In this document: positions 12,894 to 22,154 of the stretch, in pieces
Layout of the letters: the number at the start of each line of letters is the position of its first letter
How positions within the stretch are numbered: the stretch's first letter is position 1
Assembly (NCBI GenBank): GCA_012064415.1
Contig: SSNU01000075.1
Coordinates: 268,239 to 332,238 of the forward strand
Source: Gyrodactylus bullatarudis
Taxonomy: Eukaryota > Platyhelminthes > Monogenea > Gyrodactylidea > Gyrodactylidae
Length of the DNA stretch: 64,000 nucleotides
Direction of reading: 5' to 3'
Made by a program: the position numbers and the translations under genes
Notes under the pieces: generated by a model
What the model was told of the DNA's origin: nothing
Database searches by the model: none
The model's input: the letters and a program-made list of their open reading frames with translations, nothing else

Positions 12894-14109
12894 TTAAAGT
12901 TGTTCAAATAAAATATTGAGTCCTTGTCCAGCTTCCCAAATAGCAATGCCTGGACACGAGAGATCCAGACTAAGACTGATCCTTTGGGCTAGTGAAAGAG
13001 GAGAGGGATACCAAATGATATGGTCGTCATCCGCTGAGTCTTTGTAGACAGTTGCATGTTCCGAGGACTCTTTATCCCATATAAGGACAGACTTGTGATC
13101 TTGAAGAGTTTTTACAAATCTTCAAAGAGGATAGATTGATAAGGAACTTGTGACTTACTCATTCCCTAGGATGTGTCGGAAATCCCGATTCCTTGCATTT
13201 ATATCGTATCCATAAAAATTTAGACCAATTAAAATTTTGTTTAGACCTTTTCCAATTAGCAATGATTTGACGCATTCTGAGATCCAGCTTAATGGTGCGT
13301 TTGGTCCTGGAGCATATGCATTTGAGTAGTCATAAGTCATCAAATTAAAATAGTCAACATGCTCAACCAGTTCTGAGTAGTGATGGGAATTGAATCGACC
13401 CTCAATGTTATCACGATAGAACGGAGGAGGTATTACAAGAATTACTTCGAAATTTGGTGTATCTCTAGACTTTTCAAAGAAAAGTTTTATAAAATTCATC
13501 AGGTTCCTAAAGTAAAATGAGCAACTTTCTTACACTTGACTAGTTCCACTATGCTGACTCCAGACTTCAATGACTACTCCATCAAAAAAGTTTTCGTTAT
13601 AAAACTCCAGAATAACATCACTACAAGCAATCATTAATTCCTTTGAATTTAATAATGTCTGAAAATTTTCCCCAGACCATTGATCGAATAATAAACGTGG
13701 TGTAATTTTAATGTTTTTGTTCAATTTCCTAGTCTGGTCAATCCATTCAGAATCCAAGTTGTGTTTGCCTGTAATTTCAAAGTTGTTTGTTCCCTTGAGA
13801 TGCAGCTCGAACCAAACAGGAGCAACATGACTAATTTTATGAGCATAATCTTGAACAAATTTGTAGCCATTTTTATTCCACTAAATTGTATTAAGAAGTG
13901 ATACACTTACTGGTGTTGTATAAGCAAGAGTCACATTGGTTTTATGATTCTCTTCTAAAATTGAGTTGTGCTTGTTGCTGAACTTGACAAATTCTTCTGC
14001 TGTCAAATTCTCTGAAAGGATTGAGGACTAAAATTAATAACGGAAGAATTACTCTCAAAACGACACAATAAATGAAAAAGATGTACAACGGTTTTATTAT
14101 TATTTTCAT
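12894..14109 (-). CDS. CHID1: Chitinase domain-containing protein 1 (SI-CLP type, GH18 fold)
   Basis: Five exons, 14109-14053, 14027-13911, 13880-13534, 13506-13159 and 13119-12894, encode 364 residues (vertebrate CHID1 is ~393). The introns are 25, 30, 27 and 39 bases. The N-terminus (MKIIIKPLYIFFIYCVV) is a signal peptide or anchor. The GH18 barrel shows PVWFEL, ITPRLLFDQW, FFDGVVIEVW, LMTYDYSNAYAPGPNAPLSW, LIGLNFYGYD and, near the end, AIWEAGQGL, matching CHID1 block by block. The usual chitinase catalytic DxxDxDxE is not present; FDGVVIEVW occupies that strand. CHID1 is a secreted or lysosomal lectin-like protein rather than a classical chitinase. Its start is 144 bp from the divergent SMYD-like gene. 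Confidence 0.93.
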
Positions 14110-14253
14110 ATTTTGAATCAATTTTAACACAAATTTGGCATTTTGGTTTTAAGAATATTTTCAATCGAGTATTAATTTGATTTTTTCGGACGGACGGTTT
14201 TCATTGAAGACGTCTATATCATCTTGTAAATCAAAACATTGCCCAAAATTTTG
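14110..14253. promoter_or_regulatory. Putative bidirectional promoter (CHID1 / SMYD-like)
   Basis: 144 bp between divergent start codons. In-frame stops upstream of 14254 rule out a simple N-terminal extension of the SMYD-like protein into this spacer. No core element can be named. Confidence 0.45.
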
Positions 14254-15688
14254 ATGAAAGTGGAAACGAATTCTGATGATAACTATCTTTTCAAAGAAGA
14301 ACCTGTTGCTTTTGCCATCGAATTTACAAAGAATGCTTGTCAAAATTGTGCTTTAATAAAAGATCTAAAGGCTTGTTCAGCATGCCATTTAGCAAAGTAT
14401 TGTTCAGTAAAATGTCAAAAAAAACACTGGAAAACTCACAAGCATGAGTGTCATTTAGTTCAAAAGAAAAAGTTTCCTTTGGAAAATCCTTTCATGTTGA
14501 TTTATCGATGTCTACTCATGGTTAAACTTGGTAAATTTCCTGAGTATAACCATTTTGAAATGAGTAACTCTTCCTAACCCTAATATTTTAGATCTCGATA
14601 AAATTAAAGATGAAATTGACAGTTCATTTTTATCAAGACTCGTTTTCGTCGTCAATGTATGTTTTGAGCATTATTTTACAATTGAAGACGCCATCATTAC
14701 TCATGCAATCATTCAAACTAACAACTTTGCAATTACTTCCGAGATAACAGATATAATTGGATATGGTATATTCAAGACTGGCTCAAAAATTGATCATTCT
14801 TGCTATCCAAATGTTGAGTATGCCTTTTGTGGAACTGAAGCTAAATTCTACAAAACTATGCCAGATGATACAACCAATAACTTATCTGATTACCGTATTA
14901 CATATGTAGATTTATTCGATGACTTTGAGTCTAGAAAGAAACGTCTCAGTGAAACTTATCACTTTCAGTGTGACTGCATTAGATGCACTGATGGGCATCG
15001 TATAAAGGCCGAAAAAATTATGATTTGTTGTGGTCATGAGAAAATTGGAACTGGAAAAGTTGACCCGAAACTAATATGTGATTTAGCCATGGTACAAGGT
15101 GATGATCCAACTACAGTCAAGTGTACTTTTTGTGGTAAAGAAGTTAAAAGTACCTGGATTGACCATCAAGATTTATCAAGCAAGTCAATACTATGAAAAT
15201 TTTATTTTGTTTATAAATTTTTTATTAAAAATACAGATTTCCAATACGTTGAAAAGGCATTCTCGGCGAAGAAATCTTGTGAAAGTTGGATCTTCAAATC
15301 GAGAAATCCCTTCAACATTGAATTGGCCCGCATTATAAATTCAATAATGTTTAGTCTTGAATCAGCGCCATTAGAAGAGCTTTTTAATGGTCGTACTAGA
15401 GAGGAATTGGGCCTAATCATATTGAAGGCTTTCGATTGGATAATGGAATCTTTCATACCGAACAACATACCGCCTAAATCTGCAGTTCAAGTGTTATTCT
15501 TGGAATTCTTGATGAAATTTTCCTTGCGAGCTTGTAACGAATATAAAGATTTTTATCTACTCAAATTATTCGAAAAATACCAATATTTATTTAATGATTT
15601 AGTTGATAAAAAAGATGTCCGAGTATTTACTGATCCATACATAAAAGAGACATTTTTAAGATTATACACTGTGACCCAAAAAACCTAA
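14254..15688 (+). CDS. SMYD-like MYND zinc-finger / SET protein
   Basis: Three exons, 14254-14530, 14592-15179 and 15237-15688, encode 438 residues. Intron 1 (61 bases) is GT-AG. Intron 2 (57 bases) is best read as GC-AG, with donor GCAAGT giving the only phase that keeps both flanks open. The MYND finger is complete (CQNCALIKDLKACSACH...YCSVKCQKKHWKTHKHEC). The SET core is represented by IGYGIFKTGSKIDHSCYPNVEY (family NHSCxPN, here DHSC), ITYVDLF and a post-SET-like FQCDCIRC, followed by a helical C-terminal domain. SMYD proteins are protein-lysine methyltransferases. The usual N-terminal SET strand with GxG is not visible before the MYND finger, so catalysis is doubtful or an upstream exon is missing. 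Subtype is not assigned. Confidence 0.82.
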
Positions 15689-17303
15689 TTTTTATACACT
15701 AAGAGAATAAATATTTTTATTATAAAATAAATAAAATATTTCATAATTAAAATGTATTATTAATAATAATTAGGGCGACCAAAATGCCTTTTTATGCCTT
15801 TTTGGAGAGTGAGTCTAAAATACTTTGAAAAGATTAAAAATTCAGTCCTATTTTTTCTAAACGAGATATAAGTTTGCCTCTTTTAAAAAGGATTGCTTTT
15901 TCATTTTTTTCAAGGATTGTGCAAAGTTTTTATCATTGATTATCTTAGTTAAATTTCCATTGTCTGAATCTAATTTCATGGGGGACTCGGTAAACAGCTA
16001 ATAGAAATGGCTTATCCAACTCAACATCTCATTCTCATTCTATTCACTTGAAGAATTGATTAATTTTTTAAAATCACTACTTGTGAGAGACATTCGATTT
16101 TATGAATATACCTTTTTTGCTTTACTATGTTGTTAAAGCTACTTTTTGGATTTTTAATGAGATCTCCTTTAAGTCCTCTTATAGCAGTTATCTTCTTGGG
16201 ATGCTTCTCGTGAGAAACATTCGATTTTATGAATTTGTCTTTTTTCATCATAAAGTATTCCTTTTTCTGGTCTCCCTAATTATTAATAATTATTTATTAT
16301 AAATTTCTGACAGAAGTTAGGAAAAAGAAGAAAATTTGAAAAGCTCTTTATCGAAATGTCTGGACGTTGGTTGTATGGTAGGGCTAATCAGCTTCAAAAA
16401 AGAATTCAATGGTTTTGCAAGGGTTGGTGTTAAGTAAACACTGTTTAGATAGGAGTCTGCTATCATTATTCAGAATGCTTCATCAGGGAATCATGACTAG
16501 GGTGGCCTCAAAATTAGTACCGAGTAAAATAAAAATAGTATCTCATAACTAGAGCTACCGAAATCGGGCATAAATTTCAATTGAAAAGGGCATTTTTGTT
16601 TTAACTTTGTGGCAAAAAGGGCAAAATGAAACACGCTACTGCTAAGTAGTTTTAGTTAAATAATATTCTTCTTAATAGTATGACTTGACATGATAATTGG
16701 CCAACAGATATATATATGAATGTAAGATTTGATTGAATGACTAATGAGATTGTTCTATGAATCAGACAGGGCTTACAGGTTTCACGAAAACGAAAATAGA
16801 ATTTTAAGCCTTGAGATTGTTTGTGATTGTTATCTTTGATTTTGTATCGAAACTATCTTAGTTACAACCTTGATTAGGGCAAAAAAGGGCTTAAAATTTG
16901 AAAAAAGGGGGACATTAAATTTAATATGGCAAAAATTCTCGGTTTATGCTTCAACTCATCAAACTTCTGATACTAGGAAAATAAAGAAAATAAAATTTCT
17001 TGCTCTGCATTCAAAATGGCAAAAATGGCATTTTTGCAGCTCTACTCATAACCTAAAAAATAAGAAGAAAATAGTACACTGAAGAAAATTTAAGAGATTC
17101 TGAGTAAAAATTGGTACTTTACAGTAAATTCTTGCAAAATTTAGGATTTTCTGTCAAATATTTTTCACCACTTGAATAGAGCATCATACAAGTCATATTT
17201 TACAAGTAAGGTATATATTAAACAAATAAAGCACATTGGTATAATCAGAAAAGGTGTGAGGTTTTCATATAAAAACGTTATAAGAGCATATATCGGTCAT
17301 ATA
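15689..17303. other. Intergenic region
   Basis: No supported gene. A short direct repeat is visible: ACATTCGATTTTATGAAT occurs at about 16090 and again at about 16220. The rest is AT-rich DNA with decayed open frames. Confidence 0.5.
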
Positions 17304-17312
17304 TTTTGTAAT

Positions 17313-17562
17313 GGGCTAATTGCAAAAAGTGTAGTGGGACTAGGAATATTTACAAAATATGTGGGATAGATTTGTATTTTATGTGGGATACATCGTTTTT
17401 TTTCGTATTTTTTGTAGTTGGGGTAGGAATATTTTCATGAAATGTGCCACACACCAATATACTTTATATAAAATGTGGGATACACCAATACATATTTTTA
17501 AAAAATGTACTGCTCTTTATAATTTATGTAGTGCATTTTTAACAATTTCAATTTTAGTGGTG
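17313..17562 (+). repeat. Left terminal inverted repeat of MULE
   Basis: 250 bp, nearly identical in reverse complement to 19907-20156. Both arms encode the same spurious open frame, which shows how little they have diverged. Confidence 0.9.
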
Positions 17563-17809
17563 CTTAAATTCTTTAGCAAATTTATTTATCAAAAAAATTT
17601 TATAATCAGATAATGAGAGTGTCAAATTAAAATTTTTCGGCAATAGAAATGATTCTTTTCTTCTTGGGTCTTCCTTTCTTTCTGATGCTTTCCATAGATG
17701 AAATTGAGCTACTTTTCAAGATATCAAGATCACAAAAATTGAAATCAGTTTTGAAAGCAATTTTTAAATTGGTATTCTTGAAAAAGTCTTTGATAAAATT
17801 GTCAATTAT

Positions 17810-18225
17810 TTATGTATGATAGCTGCAATCATATGCTTGCATAGATATCCATTGATTTTCACAAGGCCACAAGAGCAAGTCATAATTCCAAATTAACTAT
17901 TTTATCAATTTTGTAGAATTTTCCTTTCCTTACCTTAAATACTCCAGGCTTATCTGCTTTGCGAACAATTAAGAATCTTGAATTTTCGAGATTTGGTTCA
18001 AGTTGGAACATGATAAACCTAGTAAATGTTTCTGTTTTCTTCTCATAGTAAGTGAATTTATCTTGTAAGATTGCATGAGTTTTATTCACAAATGAGTATA
18101 TAAAGTTAAATGGATGGAGATTCCGCATTTCAATAATCGCTCCGTTAGCGGACTCTGCTGCATTTGAAGTTAAAAATCCATATCTACATTTTTCTGAGGC
18201 AAAGTTGCACCAATGATCAAATGGT
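17810..18225 (-). pseudogene. MULE transposase C-terminal remnant with SWIM zinc finger
   Basis: The minus strand reads FDHWCNFASEKCRYGFL, TSNAAESANGAI and LHPFNFIYSFV. After a frame change near the motif it reads CSCGLVKINGYLCKHMIAA, a CxCx(n)CxH SWIM zinc finger. 'SNAAES.N' upstream of a SWIM finger is the layout of MULE transposase C-termini. The DDE catalytic part is absent, so the element is non-autonomous. It sits inside the 250-bp inverted repeats, which supports the family call independently. Confidence 0.75.
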
Positions 18226-18309
18226 ATTTCTGATAAATATAAATAGTAAATCCAAACTCTTCATTTTTATTTCATTCATTATTTCAAGAAATTTTTCTTT
18301 AGTAATAGA

Positions 18310-19476
18310 TTTAGCTGCATTGAATATAAGATTATTAAGATTAATTTTGAATTTAGCTTTGATATTCTTGCCGATATGGTAAAGACAGGGAAGAACACAT
18401 CTACTAATATGCTTGAATTCATGAATTATTCCTGCCCCCTTTTAAAATCTGAACACTACATTATTATCCACTATCTTGATATTTCTAAGGCTTTTGACAA
18501 GCTAGAATTTTCTTTTATTAAACAAAAATTTATTCTTTTTTAAATTGACCCCCATATCATCAACTTAACCATGTATTTCCTTTGTAATAGATTACATTAT
18601 GTCGAATTTAATAACACCACCAGTAGTCTTGAACCCATTTACTCTGGCGTTCCTCAAGGTTCCACTATTGGTCCTCTGCTCTTCAATATTTGTTTCGCTG
18701 AAATTCAGCTCCTTGAGGATACTGAGGGTGCCCTTTTTAAGTTCGCTGACGATTTAAAATTCGTCTTTAAGGTGAAAAACTCCCTTGATATTATGAAAAT
18801 CAACCACAACTTCTCGCTACTTAAAGATTCACTTGAGTCCATGGGGCTCTATATTAATAGAGATAAAAGCAAAATAATGCTCCCATTGGGTCTCCCTACA
18901 ACCCTCTTTGAATCGCTTCTACTTCCTGGAGAAATTGTCTCCTTTACTTCTGATCTAGGTTTCGGTATAAATCACAAACTCAAATTAAATCCTTACTCAA
19001 ATTTACCTAAAATTAATTCTATGATTTTCGCTATACTCAAATTCTCAAAATCACTAATCCTGAGAACTAAGGCTTATAAATCACTAGTTCTCACACATTT
19101 TGATTATATTTCTCCCCTCCTCACAAATTTAACAAGTGAACAAGCTCGAAATATCGAGAGAATCCAAAGTAGATTCCTATATGCACTTTACCCTGATCTG
19201 GATTCCTACAATGCTCGTATCTTGGCTTCCGGTCTAAATCCACTATGGATTCGCCGTTTTGTCTTCATCATTAAAAAATTCACTGAAACATCCGTTAAAA
19301 TCGAAAGAAATTATAATTTAAGAAACATCTCTTATCAAAATAATTTCCTCCTTTCCACTTATAACATCCTGCATGATAGATATGATTTATCTAATTGTGA
19401 GAACCTCTACTCCATAAAAATTATTATGGAACATATAAGATCAAAAATTGATTACTCTTATACTTCTCTATCCTGA
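18310..19476 (+). pseudogene. Non-LTR retrotransposon (LINE) reverse transcriptase remnant
   Basis: The plus strand reads KTGKNTSTNMLEFMNY, then YLDISKAFDKLEF, an in-frame TAA near 18540, then the palm motifs YSGVPQGSTIGPLLFNICFA and KFADDLKFVF (the catalytic ADD box), thumb and C-terminal region to 19476. The order matches jockey/CR1-like LINE ORF2. The 5' part, including the endonuclease, is missing, and the stop in the finger region makes it inactive. Related 3' ends occur at 27870-28060 (-) and 37527-37740 (+), for example IKKFTETSVKIERNYNLRN here and IKKFSESSIKIERSYNLRN at 37.6 kb. Confidence 0.85.
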
Positions 19477-19906
19477 TCTCCATTAGTAATAGTTACCAGA
19501 TTGATTTCGTTAAAATTCTTCAGATTTATTAATCACCAATTCATAGATTTTTTAAAAACAAGATTTTATTTATGACCTTTTTACAAACCGACAGATTTCA
19601 TGAATATTGTACAAATTATTTTTAAATTCTATATCTTTTTTTTCTATTATTCATTCAATTAAGAAATCCAAAAAATTTAGAGCGTTTGGCAAAATTTGGC
19701 TTATACTTATATTAAAATTATGTAGCATATATAATAACAATTATCATAATTGTTTTCAACTATTTACAAATCTTAAATATTATTTGGATAATATGGCTGA
19801 AATATTATTATAATTAAATTTAATTGCAAGTATTTATCGAAAAGTAATAATAATAATTGAACTGAAATATTTTTAAATTCTGACATTTTTTTCAAATGAA
19901 TTAAAA

Positions 19907-20156
19907 CACCACTAAAATTGAAATTGTTAAAAATGCACTACATAAATTATAAAGAGCAGTACATTTTTTAAAAATATGTATTGGTGTATCCCACATTTTA
20001 TATAAAGTATATTGGTGTGTGGCACATTTCATGAAAATATTCCTACCCCAACTACAAAAAATACGAAAAAAAACGATGTATCCCACATAAAATACAAATC
20101 TATCCCACATATTTTGTAAATATTCCTAGTCCCACTACACTTTTTGCAATTAACCC
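19907..20156 (-). repeat. Right terminal inverted repeat of MULE
   Basis: Reverse-complement partner of 17313-17562. Its outermost ~63 bp plus the target duplication are copied once more, inverted, at about 21748-21819. Confidence 0.9.
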
Positions 20157-20165
20157 TTTTGTAAT

Positions 20166-20455
20166 AGGTCATATTTTTTAAAAGGCATATTTATACATAT
20201 AAACATACATGTATATGTTACCGTGAGTCTGGGAAATCAGTAAGTGTCGGTAATTCACTAGTGTATGTTGGTAATCAGTGTGACTTTAGTGAATCTAGCT
20301 AATAAACCCTCATTACCCAAACACACTGAGAAAGTCAGTGAATTGAAGTGTATGTCTGAGGGATTAATTTAAATTAAAAAATTTTCGAAGGAAAATTATC
20401 AAGATACTGGCAAAATAAGAGAACAAAATTCTTACTTTCAAGATAGACGACAACT
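20166..20455 (-). repeat. Interspersed repeat R1, copy 2 (inverted)
   Basis: Reverse complement matches copy 1 at both blocks: ATCTTGAAAGTAAGAATTT and GTGTTTGGGTAATGAGGG. It lies in the left outer arm of the palindrome and runs beyond it. Confidence 0.75.
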
Positions 20456-21564
20456 GTAAAATACAATTTCCAGACTTTGATAGAGGAAGGGGCGATTTCG
20501 AATCAATAATAATTGATGTTGTAACTGAGAGTATTGAACAAGTGTCTTTTCAAAGATCAAAATATTCATGGTACCGTGAATAAATTGATAGCAACTAACA
20601 CTGCAACAAAAAATCACTTTATCTTCACAACCAGGCCGAATTTTTGATATGTTGTTCAGTTTTTCACGCTGATTCTCATGGTGCTTTTCGTTTTTTCGTC
20701 AAAATTTTTTTACAGCCGCCATCGGCCGTTAGATTTTTTTTTGAGTTTTTCTCTTTCAGGAGCTGTAACTTTTCTCAACTATATGCTAGGAAAACAAAAT
20801 TGATCTTAAAAGATAGCCAAATAGTTATTATAGTTAGTTAGTGTATTTGAAATATAATTTTATTTTGTTATTGAGCCGATCAAGCGGTTCAAGTAAAAAA
20901 ACATAGTTCGCCTTATTTAGTGTCGCAATTTTGACCCTGATTGACCAATAAGAATTAAGGGGGACATTGTGGTAGGATAAATAATGCTGAGTTAAGGTAA
21001 TCAAAATATGTGCGCAATGCCAATTACTCCGTGCGTGTGTATGAGTGGTATATTCGAAACTTTGAAACCTCATAGCTGTTGACAGGAAACTTCAATAAAA
21101 ATAAAACTTATATATTCGAAATCAGCTCAATGAGATGAATAAATTGATACAAAGTTTAACTGCGTACGAGTTTTCAATCCTTAATTAATAAGAAAAGACT
21201 GTAATTTTCACATTTGAACCGCTTGATCGGCTCAATAACAAAATAAAATTATATTTCAAATAGACTAACTAACTATAATAACTATTTGGCTATCTTTTAA
21301 GATCAATTTTGTTTTCCTAGCATATAGTTGAGAAAAGTTACAGCTCCTGAAAGAGAAAAACTCAAAAAAAATCTAACGGCCGATGGCGGCTGTAAAAAAA
21401 TTTTGACGAAAAAACGAAAAGCACCATGAGAATCAGCGTGAAAAACTGAACAACATATCAAAAATTCGGCCTGGTTGATTTATTTTGTTGCACCGTGTAA
21501 TGAATTAGATGTGTGTCAAAGAAGATAATAATTCTCAAAAAATTCAATCGATAAGTTGAGCTGT

Positions 21565-21740
21565 TGAATTCACTGACCTTCTCAGTGTGTTTGGGTGATG
21601 AGGGCTTATTAGCTAGATTCACTAAAGCCACACTGATTACCAACATACACTAGTGAATTACCGACACTCACTGATTTCCCAGACTCACGGTAACATATAC
21701 ATGTATGTTTATATGTATAAATATGCCTTTTAAAAAATAT
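21565..21740 (+). repeat. Interspersed repeat R1, copy 3
   Basis: Right palindrome-arm copy, beginning GAATTCACTGACCTTCTCAG. Very close to copy 2. Confidence 0.75.
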
Positions 21741-22154
21741 GACCTATTACAAAAGGGTTAATTGCGAAAAGTGTAGTGGGACTAGGAATATTTACAAAAT
21801 ATGTGGGATAGATTTGTACAGCTATCTTTAAATTTTTAGATTGAAAAACTAGAACCATTTGTTCGGTCTATTCTGATTGGTTATTGTGATAACGCAATGT
21901 GATTGGCTAACAGTTTAGGTATAACAAACAAACGAAAAAGGGTAGAGATGTCATCTCTGAAATGATATCTCGAGTCGTTATGTGTGAAATTAACTGTTGT
22001 AAAAAAAGACAATTGTATCAATGAATTGTATGAAGAGTGATAATTATCATGTAATTATAATGTATTGCAGAATTCATAAAATCTTTTTTTATCAAAATAT
22101 AATTTTCATAAAATGAATAGAAAAATTTTGAATCGTAAGAAACTTTTGGAGAAC

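Larger units (their letters stand above)
17313..20156. mobile_element. Mutator-like (MULE) DNA transposon, 2.84 kb, interrupted by a LINE
   Basis: The element is bounded by 250-bp inverted repeats (17313-17562 and 19907-20156) that differ by a single C/T near the tip as far as I can read. The ends begin GGGCTAATTGC and GGGTTAATTGC and are flanked by the 9-bp direct duplication TTTTGTAAT (17304-17312 and 20157-20165). Long inverted repeats plus a 9-bp target duplication are the hallmark of Mutator-like elements. The interior agrees: a SWIM-finger transposase remnant lies at 17810-18225. A LINE reverse-transcriptase remnant (about 18310-19476) occupies the rest and seems to have inserted into it. 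Confidence 0.85.
20094..21819. repeat. 1.7-kb palindrome (nested inverted repeats)
   Basis: Outer arms 20094-20345 and about 21565-21819 are inverted copies that contain ~63 bp of MULE end, the MULE target duplication and repeat R1. Inner arms 20631-20892 and 21214-21474 (~262 bp each, nearly perfect) flank a 321-bp centre. The segments between outer and inner arms differ in length (285 versus 90 bp). No ORF of note is present. From 21820 to the next gene at 22155 I see nothing recognisable. Confidence 0.85.

Noticed and set aside
16460..16520. CTGATGA on the minus strand near 16475 as a third hammerhead
   Set aside because: The GAAA box is not intact and no complementary stem I could be found.
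17359..20110. Two identical 68-residue open frames beginning MWDRFVFYVG on opposite strands
   Set aside because: They lie inside the two MULE terminal inverted repeats, so they are the same non-coding sequence read twice.
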